Origin: Hanleya hanleyi
Taxonomy: Eukaryota > Mollusca > Polyplacophora > Lepidopleurida > Hanleyidae
DNA length: 64,000 bases
Assembly (NCBI GenBank): GCA_036873755.1
Contig: JAVTVY010039192.1
Span: 103,086 to 167,085, forward strand
Reading direction: 5' to 3'
In this document: positions 31,968 through 43,674 of the stretch, one piece after another
Layout of the letters: every line of letters starts with the position of its first letter
How positions within the stretch are numbered: position 1 is the stretch's first letter
The notes under the pieces: generated by a model
Told to the model about the DNA's origin: nothing
What the model saw: only the letters and a program-made list of their open reading frames with translations
The model's database searches: none
Position numbers and translations under genes: made by a program

Positions 31968-33424
31968 ATAAATATTTAGACAATGATCAAAATAATTTGT
32001 TAGTCTAGCCCTAGCTGGTGAAATTTCAACACTGAGACGTACGCCAATTTTGGAGTTTTCTCTTTCGTTCAGGTCAGTTTGAAAGTACGACGTTATATAT
32101 TATCTACCAAAAATATTTAGTTCATTTTGTTTTTACTTCTGGCAAATCTGTGTTCAATAAATTATTTCCAGTAGGAATATGCCGTCCAGCTAGCGTAATT
32201 GATAGGAAAGAACAAATTGCGACTTTCTAGCGGTCCTGCTCCCGACTTTTCGCAGACAAGGGGCAATTTCTCGCATAACGGGTGTTGGTGACATTATCAG
32301 ATAGCCCACCTGCACGCAAACAGTCTAGTAAATTCATGTCGGATGGTCTCCACGGGAAACGAGAAAAAATTCAACCCACAACCTTTTTTTCTGCTCGTTT
32401 GTACAACCGTGGGCGGCACAAAACGGCATTTTGAAGTCAATTTACACTGCTATTTATTAGGCAGTAGTATTCTCGAGTCGAATTGTGAAGAAGCAGTATA
32501 TATATTGTTCCTTGAGTAAATGTCAACAGTATGATAACAATAGTGTTATACCAGGTGCGAAATATTTAATAAGACAGGATTAGGCCTGTGGAGATGGCTG
32601 GATTAATTAACAAGGTGGGCTTCAAGGCACGGTGGGGTTCCTAAATCAGTAGCTCATACGCGCTGGGGATGAATATATGGGCGATTCCACCATTACGTGT
32701 GTGACATTCAGAGAATTTTTTGGGGAAGTTTCTTCTAACAGACTTTTTCTTAACAAAAAAGATGAACATCTATTATAGAATTCTGTTACACTACTGGGTC
32801 ACGTGCTGGTCAGTTACAGCAGGCCAGTTTATTCCTCTCGGTTGACAACATCGCTAACAAAGCAAAAGAATGTAGTGTTACGTGTGTGACTCACACGGAA
32901 TTGGATTTAGGGAGTAGGGACATACATCTTGAAAAACGTGTGAATTGAGAAGGTATCTCTTTTAATGACTCCAAATACATTAAACTACAGGGAACAACAT
33001 ATACAAGTGGCATATTGAAGTTGTGATACACATTTTTGTTTTTGGCCTAAAACAAAAACACCTGGTGTTACGTGTGTGACATCAGTGTTACGTGTGTGAC
33101 ATCGTGTGAATTGGAGAGTAACAAACTACATAAAACTTGATCAAACAAACAGGATAAAAGTTTATTTTGGTTTATTGCAACTTCCTACTATCATGACTGT
33201 CAATTTAGTTGCATATAGAAATCAGAAACTTATGACATCTCGTTCGGTTCCGTCATTTTAACGAGGCAACGTCAAAATTGAAAATGCTGACTAGATATTT
33301 GCACACAGCGCAACACATTGCCGACCTGAATGTACCCAGGGTAAGTTACCGGTACTATGAATAATCAAACCTGAACTGTCCACAAGAACCTGCCACTTCC
33401 GGTGGAGCAATGACCTTAAGTATA

Positions 33425-33874
33425 TCACTGGGCATCTGGTTTAGATGGCCACTTCCACAGGTTGCCAGATTTCACCATGACAGAAACCTTGTACTCCCCA
33501 TTAACAATCTGCATCACCTCACCCGGGTACATCTCACCATCATATGCCACAACACACCAAGACCCTACCTGAATTGCCTGTTCAGGAGTGATATCATTGA
33601 CCTGACCAACACTGAAATCCAGAACAATATCAGCTTTAGCTTGACCGGAGACATGCCATAGCTTAGCAATATCCTCTTGAACAAAGCAATCGACAACATG
33701 CATTCTCTGCATTCCTGGAACCCCAAGAACATCAACCCAAGGGTTAAGAGCTTTGATGTTCTCATCTATCTGATCCTGTGGTACATGGATAACAGTGGTG
33801 ACAACCATCAGTTTAGAAGCCAGTGAGGCAAAATCCTCAGAACTTTGAACAACCACCTCATCATTTTTGCTCAT
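33425..33874 (-). pseudogene. C-terminal part of an uncharacterised transposon-type protein (in element B)
   Basis: 149-codon frame with VGSWCVVAYDGEMYPGEV and KSGNLWKWPSKPD near its end: a small beta-rich domain I have seen repeatedly at the C-termini of multicopy, uncharacterised proteins of fish, cnidarians and molluscs. Directly upstream, in another frame, is FATSHGKGIVDDVGG, the usual preceding motif of these proteins (SHGKG-x-VDG-x-GG). The two frames are separated by a run of 13 G (plus 33907-33919), which breaks the reading. Function unknown. Confidence 0.55.
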
Positions 33875-34796
33875 GACTTTCTCCCGTACCAGAGACTTTG
33901 ACCTAGCCCCCCCCCCCCCACATCATCTACAATCCCTTTGCCATGCGATGTCGCAAAGTACTTCCATGAACAATTTCTCTGCAGCTTTTTTGACAGAATG
34001 TGGATGATTTCAACACAGTACTTGTTTTTGAACCACCTATAGTGTAATCACCATCATAAGCATCAAGCCTCACAAACCTGGCAACTCAAATTTCCCTCCT
34101 CTTGTAGTTTTTTGATGACAGAGCAGTTTTGGGATGACAGATGCTGCCCTCTAACAATCAGAGCTGTTCCCCTTGTTTAGGGAGCAAGGGGAACAACTCT
34201 GATTGTTAGAATGCAGCATACATATGTGCATATATACAGGTCACACACGTAACAGTCACACACGTAACGCTATGTTACGTGTGTGACTGCTACTTATTCT
34301 GAGGAAGGAGGTTTCTCTATTCAATGGAAGCCAACAAAAGAGGCATACAACTATTCAGATGAAGGATCTAATTTACAATCTCAAATAATTTTTATGTGGA
34401 CTGTAAATATTGCTATAAAACTTAATTTAATGTATTCAGCGTTACGTGTGTGACAAGCAGGAAGACATGGTGGGAATTTTTTTTTCAAAATTATATTATT
34501 CACTCCATGAGGTCATTCTATTGGATTTTTTTTTCATTAATGCAATGCCTGGAGAGTCACTTCAACTTGTGGGACATTCTTAACTAACAGATGTCTTCAA
34601 TACTGCCTTGGTATGAACTTAAAGAAAAAAATTAATATTAAAATGCAAAAAAATAATGATGTACAGATGCCGGATGATTTACACTGCTAATTTAGCAGAT
34701 ATATTTAAAAAATTTATATTTTCTAACAGCAGAACTATTAAATTCTTAGATGAGGGCGAAGAAATCCCTGCCATATGGGTTTGAAATTTTCACTTA

Positions 34797-36559
34797 CAGG
34801 GATTCATAGAAGTCCAAATTTTACGAACCGAAATCTGGAAAATTGAGGTTTTTTTCACTCAAATTGAGTTAAAATAAAATTTATCGGCATTTTTTATCCC
34901 TCAAATTGAGTATATAAATTTTTTACAAACCAGGGTCATTTTTTCCCCCAATGTTGAGTATATAATTTTTTTACAAACGAGGGTAAATGTTACCTTCTGT
35001 GAACCTTGTCCACTGTTACCAATTCAGGTATTTTTTAACCTTTTGTGTAATTAAAACCATTTTGTGTCGTTGATTGCGTTTACTCGTTTCCATCATTATG
35101 TTATCCGGCAGGATACATGAACAAATTATGTTAGATTTATTCAAGTTGTTTACGAGTAATACTTAAGGTAATCAGGTAAAACTTTGTAATGCTGCCGGTA
35201 CTGGTTTTCATTTATATATACATGTACATGTAGTTCTCATATACATGCAGTGAGGAGTGTCAACTATTTCCCTCTCTGAAAGCTGTTATATCTCAATCAA
35301 TCAACAGTACATAACAGAACTTTTAATTCCTTTTTCCAACTTCCACACAGGACTGTCTGAATAATACACAAACACACATCCAATTTCAGTATACAAATAT
35401 GGCCCAACTTGTTAGGTGGTAATTATAAAGAAAATATATATTGATATCATAAAAAACCCATTTATCTATTAATTTAGATCTAAAATTAAATTTGAAGAAA
35501 CCATTATCCAAAATTTAACATTAACAGAAAAATAATTTTAATTATGGAAACATTTAACAAAAGCAGTGAATTAATAAATATAAAAATATTGTGATGACAT
35601 AAGTAAGTTCCAGTTATCATATTATTCAATTACAAATGACCACCAAAAATGATCACACTGGTTTATAAAACGATGATTGTAGGCCTATATATTTTATTTA
35701 TATACACGATGATTGTATTGGGTTACACAAATAATAGGAGTCTTGAGGATGATATTATTTTGATAGAATATGGTTAACAAAAAAAAAGGAGGAAAAAAAC
35801 AACAACGAACTGAAACGCTTCAAAACGCTTGCTTGCGCTCTCGCTAGGAAGAGTTCACTCCCTTGTCATGTTCTCCAACCGCACGCTGTACGGTTGTGTC
35901 AATTTTCGTTATAATCAAACCAAAGTGAAAATGATACAGTATTACTATTTTCTCAAGACAGACCACACAGATTATACAAAGAAATACTTACGATTGGCAT
36001 TCTACGAAAACAACGTGTGTTTATTCAGTATCGTTTGTATCTCCCTGCGTTGGAAGGAACGAGAACGAAAAGGTCAAACGAAAACGAAACCAAAAAAAAA
36101 AATGGCGACTCGTCGATTGTTCAGTGAAATTACGGTTCATAAGTATTCGGGATTCTTCCACGGAAATATACGTCGATGTAACTAACATTACGTCGGATAA
36201 ACTAGTCTCGGATGAATATACCCCGTTAACAGACTAAGTCATCCGAGGTAAATTCAGAGCAGCTGACGGAGTTTGCACTTGACGTTGTTGTTGCTGCCGA
36301 CAGATTCACATGTGCTTTCGCGACCATGGGATGATTTCCCGACAACCGGGTATTGAAATTTCGAATTTACGAAGCTTGAAAATTCAGTTTCCTAAGCTTG
36401 AAAATTCAGTTTCCAACACACAAATTGAGTATAAATATTTTGGTGAAAACTTTTGATTTTTTACTCAAAAAAAATGAGTTTTGAACTGAAAAATTGAGTT
36501 TTAAAACTCAATCTACGAACCGAAATTCGGTACGTAGAACTGACGTGTATGAATCCCTG
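34797..36559. mobile_element. CAGGG-ended element C, nested in B, 5-bp target duplication
   Basis: CAGGGATTCATA at 34797 and TATGAATCCCTG ending at 36559, flanked by ACTTA (34792-96 and 36560-64). The terminal repeats continue with ACGAACCGAAATC. AAATTGAG(T) motifs recur inside both ends, as in element E. A 118-codon plus-strand frame (35829-36185) has no recognisable domain; its Lys-rich tail overlaps an A-run. Confidence 0.85.
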
Positions 36560-37393
36560 ACTTATGGGGCTCACTTTCGGTGGAATCGCCCATATACTGC
36601 TTATTTATTTATTGATGTCATTCTAAAAACAAAGAAATGTACCGCGAAATTCAAATAAAACATTGAGTTGATGGGCCGCGAAATCCGAATGAGAAGCGGC
36701 CCTAAAACTACAATTTCAATCAACAATTGATGTCATTGTCTTGAGAACGATACCTGTATCAAAACGTCGTCCCGAATAAACTATAAGTTGGTATCCATAA
36801 GTAATTTGTTTATTTATCTACTTCCCAACTTCTAAATGCCACTAAAAGAAATCTCTCCCAGTATGTAATACATACTAAATTGGTACCTGTCATTAGCGAG
36901 CTCTCGCGCCTGTGACGTCACAGATTGGCGGCCTCGCTTTCATTTCACAAATATGCATATCTGACTGGGAGCTAAATAGAGCTGCCAAAAAGGCTTAAAT
37001 ATGCCCACATGGGACAAGGGAAAAATTAAAAAAAAAAATCTTAATTAAGTACTAAACTCTTCTGACACATATTCCAGAGAAAAAAAATATTGATTAAAAT
37101 CCTTTAACTGTTTTGTTTTTTTCCATTGAGGGTATTAACCCCGATGAAAAAAAGGGTTAGAAAAACTTGACTGGGTACACTGGGCGATTAGACATGTCAT
37201 ATTGGAGTGAATGAGTCTTGATATTTCACGTATAGCAGAATGTGAACAGATTAATTCTGGTCACATGAAGCCACTTAATTCATGGCAAATCACGCCGAGT
37301 GTTTCGTAATTTGCACCAGGCCACCTCCACCCTCTCACGCTCATCTTCTTACAAATTGTTGGCCATGTTGACAAATCCCTGAATCATACTCAC

Positions 37394-37455
37394 TGGTTTC
37401 CAGTGCTTCTTTCACTGCAGTCATCTCAGCTGATCTAGTAATGCTCAATGGGCCC
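37394..37455 (-). CDS. MIIP: MIIP homologue, coding exon 3 (62 nt)
   Basis: Short exon between TTCGTTCAG and GTGAGT. It completes the Glu codon split by exon 2 and gives GPLSITRSAEMTAVKEALET, leaving one base. Its only support is its position, good splice sites and exact phase fit on both sides. Confidence 0.8.
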
Positions 37456-37832
37456 CTGAACGAGAGAATTTAAAACTGTTAGAGAGATGTTAGCATATCT
37501 TTTAAGATTTAGACAATTTGTGTCATACATGTTGATGTATTGTACCGATACATGAAAATATCAGTAATACTTGATTACAAAATTTCCTGAGCGAGAACAA
37601 ATGATGATAGCCTACACTAGCTGCAAGATTTCCATAGCCCTCCCAAAAACTGAAGCTAAATGCTCTACCCCCCCACCCAATCTTCAAGATGTTTGGTCAA
37701 ATTAGAGGCGCTCATAAGTCTACATACATGCAGGAATAAAAGCTCTTCTTTCTGAGCAAATGCAGTAAGTACATGTACATGTAGTTCTATAAATGATTTC
37801 GACATACATGTGACACTGAACTTAAAACTTAC

Positions 37833-38053
37833 TCCATGTAAGATTTATTTTCGCATTCATCTCTATTGACACGGCGAAAATCTCGCAACTCGTCAAAGAA
37901 GGCCTCTGATTGGTCAATAATTGTGGGGTCATTATCGATGAGGCCCGCTATCCAGTCATATCCCAGAAGCTGCTTACTCGTTGTGTCTTCTAGAAAACTG
38001 GGTGAGGTTCTTCCGGAGCGGGTGCTCTCCCTGAAACTGACTCTACCATTTGT
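37833..38053 (-). CDS. MIIP: MIIP homologue, coding exon 2
   Basis: Acceptor TATTTCAG then TNGRVSFRES. Contains the most conserved MIIP block, LLGYDWIAGLIDNDPTI, followed by EAFFDELRDFRRVNRDEC, which aligns with human LGYDWIAGSLD and AFFSKLQEFRETNKEEC. The donor GTAAGT (37827-37832) leaves two bases of a split codon. This block is what identifies the gene. Confidence 0.93.
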
Positions 38054-38444
38054 CTGAAATACATAATATATAAAATACTGAAGAAATGGTCCAAAAAGCA
38101 TTGGTTCTCAGCAACAGTAGAAATACATTGTAATCAAAAGCAAATGGCAAATGTAGTCGAGAAGTAACCTCTGCCAAATATTGTGTATTCCACTGAAAAC
38201 ATGCCATGCTGGGGTGTTTTTACAGTTTACCACATGAGGAGTAAAATATGTTACCTTTAGAACATTAGAACATTGTAAATGTGTCTGGCTTGTTAATACA
38301 ATTTGACACAGTTCAGAGATTTTTGTGTGGAATTAAATGGACTGTCATATCCAAAATCTGCGGATGCAGAAACACACCCACGGTTATGGTTCTTGCCCGA
38401 GCACCCCCGACCCCTCCATTTACCCTTCACACAAGTTAACTTAC

Positions 38445-39350
38445 GCTGTTTCTCTTCTTGGGACCATGAGGTCCAGGCGAATTGAGAATGGATTTGGGTA
38501 GATTGGTTGTGTCACGGACAAAACTGGCCATCTTCCTGTCGTTTCCCCCATCAGTCAATTTGTTCACGTAGGATACTTTTTTTACTGCCCCAGAATGGTC
38601 CAGCCTGTTGTCATTATCATTGAAATCATCAGTACGTCCAGGATTCACACCGGAGTCATTAAACTGAGAATAACTGTAATTGAGTAGTCTACTGGAATCG
38701 TGAAAATCATCTTCATAATCATCTACACCATTTTCATCTCCAACTCTTATATTTCGGTCGATAATCCTTCTTCGTTTTGTTACTGAGTTTGGAGTTATCG
38801 GTGTTTTGTTGTGCATATTTACTGGAAATTTCACACTGATTGGGGTTGCTGGGCCTTCACTGCACTTCAACACATCTGGATCAAGGTCGATAATTTCAGG
38901 AGACACTTTTCCAGTATGACTTCCATCTCTAGTTCTCGCATCTTCGCCTTGAAGAGCTGGACCGTTTCTTGCCTTAATATTCCTGCAATTTTGCAGAGCC
39001 GTGCTATCTTTTGACCAAACTTTTCGTGATGCGACCTCAGTATTACTTCCCCTAATTTTGTGATTTTCTGACTGTTGTACAGCAGTATATGTATCTTTCA
39101 AACCCTGGGGAAGTTTGGATTTAGAGCTCAACTGTTCTTTCGCTTTTTGACATGTATCTTTAGTTGCCTTAACATTTCTATCATAGTTGTCCACATTAAA
39201 AGCATGTTTACTGCTCACTTCATTCAAATGGGATGGCCGTGACACAATGCCAGATTCAACGCCAACAAGTTTTTGAAGTGCGCCCTGCTTAGCTTTCAAT
39301 CTTTGAAGCAGTGCTTTACTCTGCTCTTGTAAGGTTTCATCCACATCCAT
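38445..39350 (-). CDS. MIIP: MIIP homologue, coding exon 1
   Basis: First of seven coding exons that join in phase to 645 residues (human MIIP is 388). MIIP is a cytosolic/nuclear protein known in vertebrates to bind IGFBP2 and restrain cell migration; its role in invertebrates is not known to me. This exon (302 codons from ATG 39350, MDVDETLQEQSKALLQ) is a long, charged, mostly disordered region with a short N-terminal coiled coil. Its end, LPKSILNSPGP, aligns with the PRSIL segment of vertebrate MIIP. The donor is GTAAGT (plus 38439-38444), phase 0. The extra length relative to human is almost all here. The gene is head to head with XXYLT1. Confidence 0.88.
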
Positions 39351-39534
39351 ATTTCTGTATTCTTTCTATATACATGTATAAGCTGGAAAAACAACAGAGG
39401 AAGTGAAATTTAAGAATTAACATGTTGGATTGAAACATTATGTTTACAGCTATCATTACATTGTTATTCATGTAGCTACAAACGTGTTGTAGGATAACTA
39501 GAACTTCTATCAAACAATGCTATTTATGATGTTT

Positions 39535-39780
39535 AGCGAGTGAGCTGAGTTTTAACATCGCTTTCAACAATATTTCAGTCCTTTTGCAACGAACCAACAG
39601 CCAAAATGAGTTCTTGTTGCTAGGAAATCTTTGAAGCAACATGGAAACACGGAGTCTGAGGACGGCACACAAGACACAGGATGCTTGGTGTTTAGTGGTA
39701 TTCGAACAGGAACGGCTGAACATCACCAGTGGTCACTGTGTGGTACTTCGTGTTGACTGTGGTAATTAGTCAACAAGTCA
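39535..39780 (+). repeat. GAGT-headed SINE-like repeat, copy 2
   Basis: GAGTGAGCTGAGTTTTAACA, TCGCTTTCAACAATATTTCA and GAAATCTTTGAAGCAACATG match copy 1. A fragment of its 3' part (AACATCACCAGTGGTCACT) recurs at about 40090. It sits between the MIIP and XXYLT1 starts. Confidence 0.65.
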
Positions 39781-40184
39781 CACCTTATGGTAATTTCTGG
39801 GTGTTTTGTGTGTTTTTTGTGTTTGTTTTTTTTCATTACTTTGGAGGTGGAGGCAGGTCATTTCGCACAAATGTATTATGTAAAATAATATAATCCTATG
39901 TCTTTATAATACTGTTTGCGGGGTTAAAAACATATTTTTATTAGGCCCAAAGCCATTTGATTGATGGGAATGAGAGGACATAGATAGTTTCTTTTCTGAC
40001 AGAAAGTGGCTAGAATCTAATAATTTTGGCAAAATTGATGATGATTTTTTTTCTCAAACAATGTTATTTATGGTGTTTAGTGGGGTTTAAACATCACCAG
40101 TGGTCACTATGTGGTAAATTTGTGGTAATCAGTCTCTGTGATCAATAGTGGAGTACAAGATGCACATATATTAATGCAGACCTA

Positions 40185-40841
40185 TTGTGTGTCCCAACTA
40201 ATCTATTGAGAACGTTTTGTCCGATTTTTTGAGAAATATATATTGTTGCGTTCTAAAACTTATGTCACTGGTAAAATGCAATTATTATAGTATTCAACCA
40301 AAATATTGGCAATCAACATTCTGTAGAACTATCTGTGTGAAACATTTTCTGTTTTGGGTGTCATTCTCTGGGTTAAATTTTGACGTCAGCCATTGTTGAT
40401 TTGGACCAGTCCAACACTTGTAGCTTTGATAGGCATTCTATTCCATTCATGGAATATTTACAGTTCCACAATGTCACAAATCAACAGTAATGCCCTGATG
40501 TCACAATATGACGTTACAAAGACAATGTATCAATACTGGCCACAGTAGTAACGTCATAGCGTTGACCCTGACGTCACAATAGAAAATGACAACCTCCCAC
40601 TCCTTTGCACATATGGGCCAGTCCGGCTCAGCCTTGGCGACGTCAAAATTTAACCAGAGAATGACCACCCAAAACAGAAAATGTTTCAAACAGATAGTTC
40701 TACTGAGTGCTGTTCGGTAATATTTTGACTGAATACTATAATATTTGCATTGTACTAGTGACATAAGTTTCAGAACACAACAATATATATTTTTCAAAAA
40801 ATCGGACAAAACGTTCTCAATAGATTAGTTGGGACACACAA
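40185..40841. mobile_element. Tc1/mariner-like MITE with ~220-bp terminal repeats
   Basis: TTGTGTGTCCCAACTAA at 40185 and its complement ending at 40841, flanked by TA (40183-84 and 40842-43). The arms are ~85-90% similar for over 200 bp; similar frames read from both strands (MSDFL-NIYCCVLKLMSL) are mirror images of the same repeat, not genes. It lies in the MIIP-XXYLT1 intergenic region. Confidence 0.85.
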
Positions 40842-41456
40842 TAGTGATAGCGACCTTAGCATAATTTGATCGAATTGGGTGGGGTGACAGGTATTACAAT
40901 ACAAGGGGGTATCAAATTAATGTTTTTAAATATTTGGACTGGACTTTGGAGACCTCTTTCTTACCAGTTTACAACTTGATAAGAATAAAAAAAACTCTAA
41001 AAAGAATAGGTCAACCATAATTACTGACATGAAATTTTTGGAAAAAGACATAACACCGGTATACCTGCTGGATTCTCGACCTGAACACTGTGATGTTTCT
41101 AAAAATTATGACAAGTCCGATCCTGTCTCTGTTATTTACAACAACAACAACTGTCAACTCATTCACACTCACTCAGCTACTGTCAGTCATCAAGAGCAGG
41201 ATTGTCCTAAACTCAAGAAGAAAACATGTTCATGTTTTTGTTTATGAGGTTCACACTTGTGGTGATTAAATCGCACATCCAAACCAGCTACGTTGGAATT
41301 ATTTACACAATTTTCTGGTGATAGATACTGTTTCGTTTTTCGAGCCGAAACCGCACCGAAAATTTGATGACACCACGTGATCAATTCAATCAATTTGATT
41401 GGTCTACAGCAAGATCACGCGTCAGTATACGAGGTATTGCGAGAAATTTCTAAAAT

Positions 41457-41924
41457 ATGGCGGTCATCAGGCATGTCGTAAAAATACTGTACAAATCAAG
41501 AGCGGCTCAGTTAGTTTTCATAACCGCTGCGATTATTACTATATATCTGTTTTATAACAGCGGACACCATCGAACTTTTAGCGAAGACAGTAGGAAATTA
41601 TATCTCAATGAAGTGTACGAAAAGCGAGTTGAAACGTCAAACTTTGGGTTTGACAATCGAGGGGAGATAACCCAAGATGGCGAGAGTGTGAGATCAGTCA
41701 TTATTGATGATGCAAATGATATTCCTGATGAAATTAATGTTATGATAACATTCGTCAATGCCAAAGGCAATCCCAACCTACAGAACAAATTTAAAGCTTG
41801 TGTGGAATCATTGCTAACACATGCTAGGATTAATATCGCCTTTTATATAATTGGAGATAAGAAGAGTCAAATAATTGCAGACGATATTTTGAGAGATTCT
41901 ACAGGAGAACATTCCAAATACAGA
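41457..41924 (+). CDS. XXYLT1: Xyloside xylosyltransferase 1, exon 1
   Basis: XXYLT1 is a type II membrane protein of the ER that adds the second, alpha-1,3-linked xylose to Xyl-Glc-O-Ser on EGF repeats such as those of Notch. The ATG at 41457 opens 156 codons: short basic N-terminus, membrane anchor (residues ~18-35, AQLVFITAAIITIYLFY), stem, then the start of the GT8 fold (INVMITFVNAKGN, LTHARINIAFYIIGD). The donor is GTATGT at 41925, phase 0. With exon 2 the protein is 380 residues (human 393). Confidence 0.9.
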
Positions 41925-43674
41925 GTATGTGAATTTTATTTGAATATCACGTACATTGCTTCGAATACACATCATTTTTTCACCAAACCGACTCGCCCTC
42001 AACAAACTCGCCCCCAAATTTTGAGTCGATTCGTCCACAACTGTGAGTCAAATCGTCCCCAAACAAAAATTCAAGTTTACCAATGAATTTTATCAAATAT
42101 TGGTAAGTTCAGGAAATCACACGAAAAATAAATTGATATTGAAGATATTTTGTATTTGAATGGTAATGTCTTCTGTTAAAATATGCAGATATATAGCACC
42201 TTTCAAGAGCACGACTGGGACACATACATGTACAAAACCAGCTAGTCCCCTTTTAATGTGTTTGCATAAATTAATCAGTGCAGTTCATATATTTATGGAT
42301 ATTTCACCTAAAAATATCTGTCCACTTGTCACAGATTCCTTGCCACAACTGTCACACTGGAGTGTCTCCTACATATATCTTGGTCGAACATTTGCACTGC
42401 AAACAACGCAAGGATGGTATACATATCTGAGTTCTCATTGCTAAATTGTATACCCGTTACTGTATCTTGTCTCGGTTAAAGTTCAGAATGACATTACTTG
42501 TTTGAAATTGTAGTTTAAGGGTTGCTCCTCGTACGGATTTTGAAGCCCATCAATTCCCATATACAGATTTCACTGCCAATCAACACAATGCTTTAATTAA
42601 ATTTCATCACAGTAAATTCCTTGGTTCAGTTAAGATCTTTACAAATGCTATATTTTAGAATAAATTAATAACTAAGAGAACGCAAAGGGAGATATAGAAA
42701 TAATCACATGATTATGCCTGGCTTACCTTGGAAATTCTGGACTTTATACTCTAATATTCAAAACTGGTGTTATTTTATCCTATATTCTCAATGAAGTCTC
42801 AATGACTACTCAGTAAATGATGGATTGGCAGCCAATCAACTTACGTAATCTGTTAATTATGTTGCCCATTGAAATGTGTACTTAGAAGCTTACCTTTGGT
42901 GGTGTTGATTAGTGGATGGAATAAAAGTTTAAGTCAACCTTTGGTAGGACATGTTCAAAAATATAAAATAAAGAGATTGAATGGATCTAAACAAAATACA
43001 AAAATAAATAAATCGCAAGTAATAAAAATTATTCAATCATAGGACGTTGACTAATAAGCACACTTCAAACTTATATCAGATTCGTTACCAGTAATCATTT
43101 TAGATTGGGAAAAAAGTTGATTCCAGATTGGGGATGAATTGACTCAAGTTGGGGACGAAATGACCAGTTTTATCAAGACATATCCCGTTGACAAGACGCA
43201 GCAAGCACTGTTAGGGCAAACAGTCATACATCGATTGCTGTCTGTTGACAGTTTCGAGATACCCATTTGCAGAGAGTTCGTTGGCTTCGAAACTGCCAAG
43301 TCTCCCCATGTCAGATTCAATTTCAAATTGGGGTCTTGCATTAGATCATGATCTTCAGGGAACATATACATGATAGAACATACATGTATATATGCCAACA
43401 AATAAAATCCTCTGACTATATCATTGCATAGAACATGTAAAATTCAATAAAACTAAGCTATATCTGAATGAAATCTAAAACATAATAATATGTGTAACTC
43501 AGTATTCCTTATGTCATTTATAATGCAAAATATTCCCATATATGGCGGAAGGGGAAACTTTAATACTAGGGCCAGAAGGGTAGTTATCAGTAAAGGGAAG
43601 CCAGTGTTTTTTTCTTTGGTAATCAATTACGTAGTTTTGTTATTTATTTTACCATTCACCCTTTTGTATTTCAG
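41925..43674. other. XXYLT1 intron with GTCCCC-type low-complexity repeats
   Basis: Near the 5' end (about 41988-42065) are CTCGCCCC(A/C)AA units, and near 43110-43165 GGGGATGAATTGACTCAAG and GGGGACGAAATGA, their rough complements. This suggests a degraded inverted-repeat element within the intron. Similar pieces occur at 59150-59250 and 59945-60060. No exon or RNA seen. Confidence 0.45.

Larger units (their letters stand above)
32679..36591. mobile_element. Element B: transposon with GGGCGATTCCACC ends, nested in D
   Basis: GGGCGATTCCACC at 32679 and its complement ending 36591, both flanked by ATAT. GTTACGTGTGTGAC occurs at about 32692 (variant), 32878, 33065, 33084, 34271 and 34440, with two inverted copies near 34241. 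Element A has the same end pattern (GGG-YS-ATTCCA) and GTGTAAC motifs. It carries a degraded ORF on the minus strand and is interrupted by element C; without C it is about 2.15 kb. Confidence 0.82.
31431..37103. mobile_element. Element D: outermost transposon of the nest, TTAA duplication
   Basis: Terminal repeats start AGGATT at 31431 and end AATCCT at 37103, flanked by TTAA (31427-30 and 37104-07). They share CTCTGGAATATGTGTCAGAAG and GTACTTAATTAAGA over about 130 bp. TTAA duplications occur in Kolobok and piggyBac elements. The left part has a possible exon of a P2X7-tail-like protein. Element B (32679-36591) is inserted in it; the original length was about 1.76 kb. Confidence 0.85.

Noticed and set aside
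40217..40809. Two nearly identical ORFs starting MSDFL on opposite strands
   Set aside because: They are the two terminal inverted repeats of the mariner-like MITE read outward-in, not paired genes.
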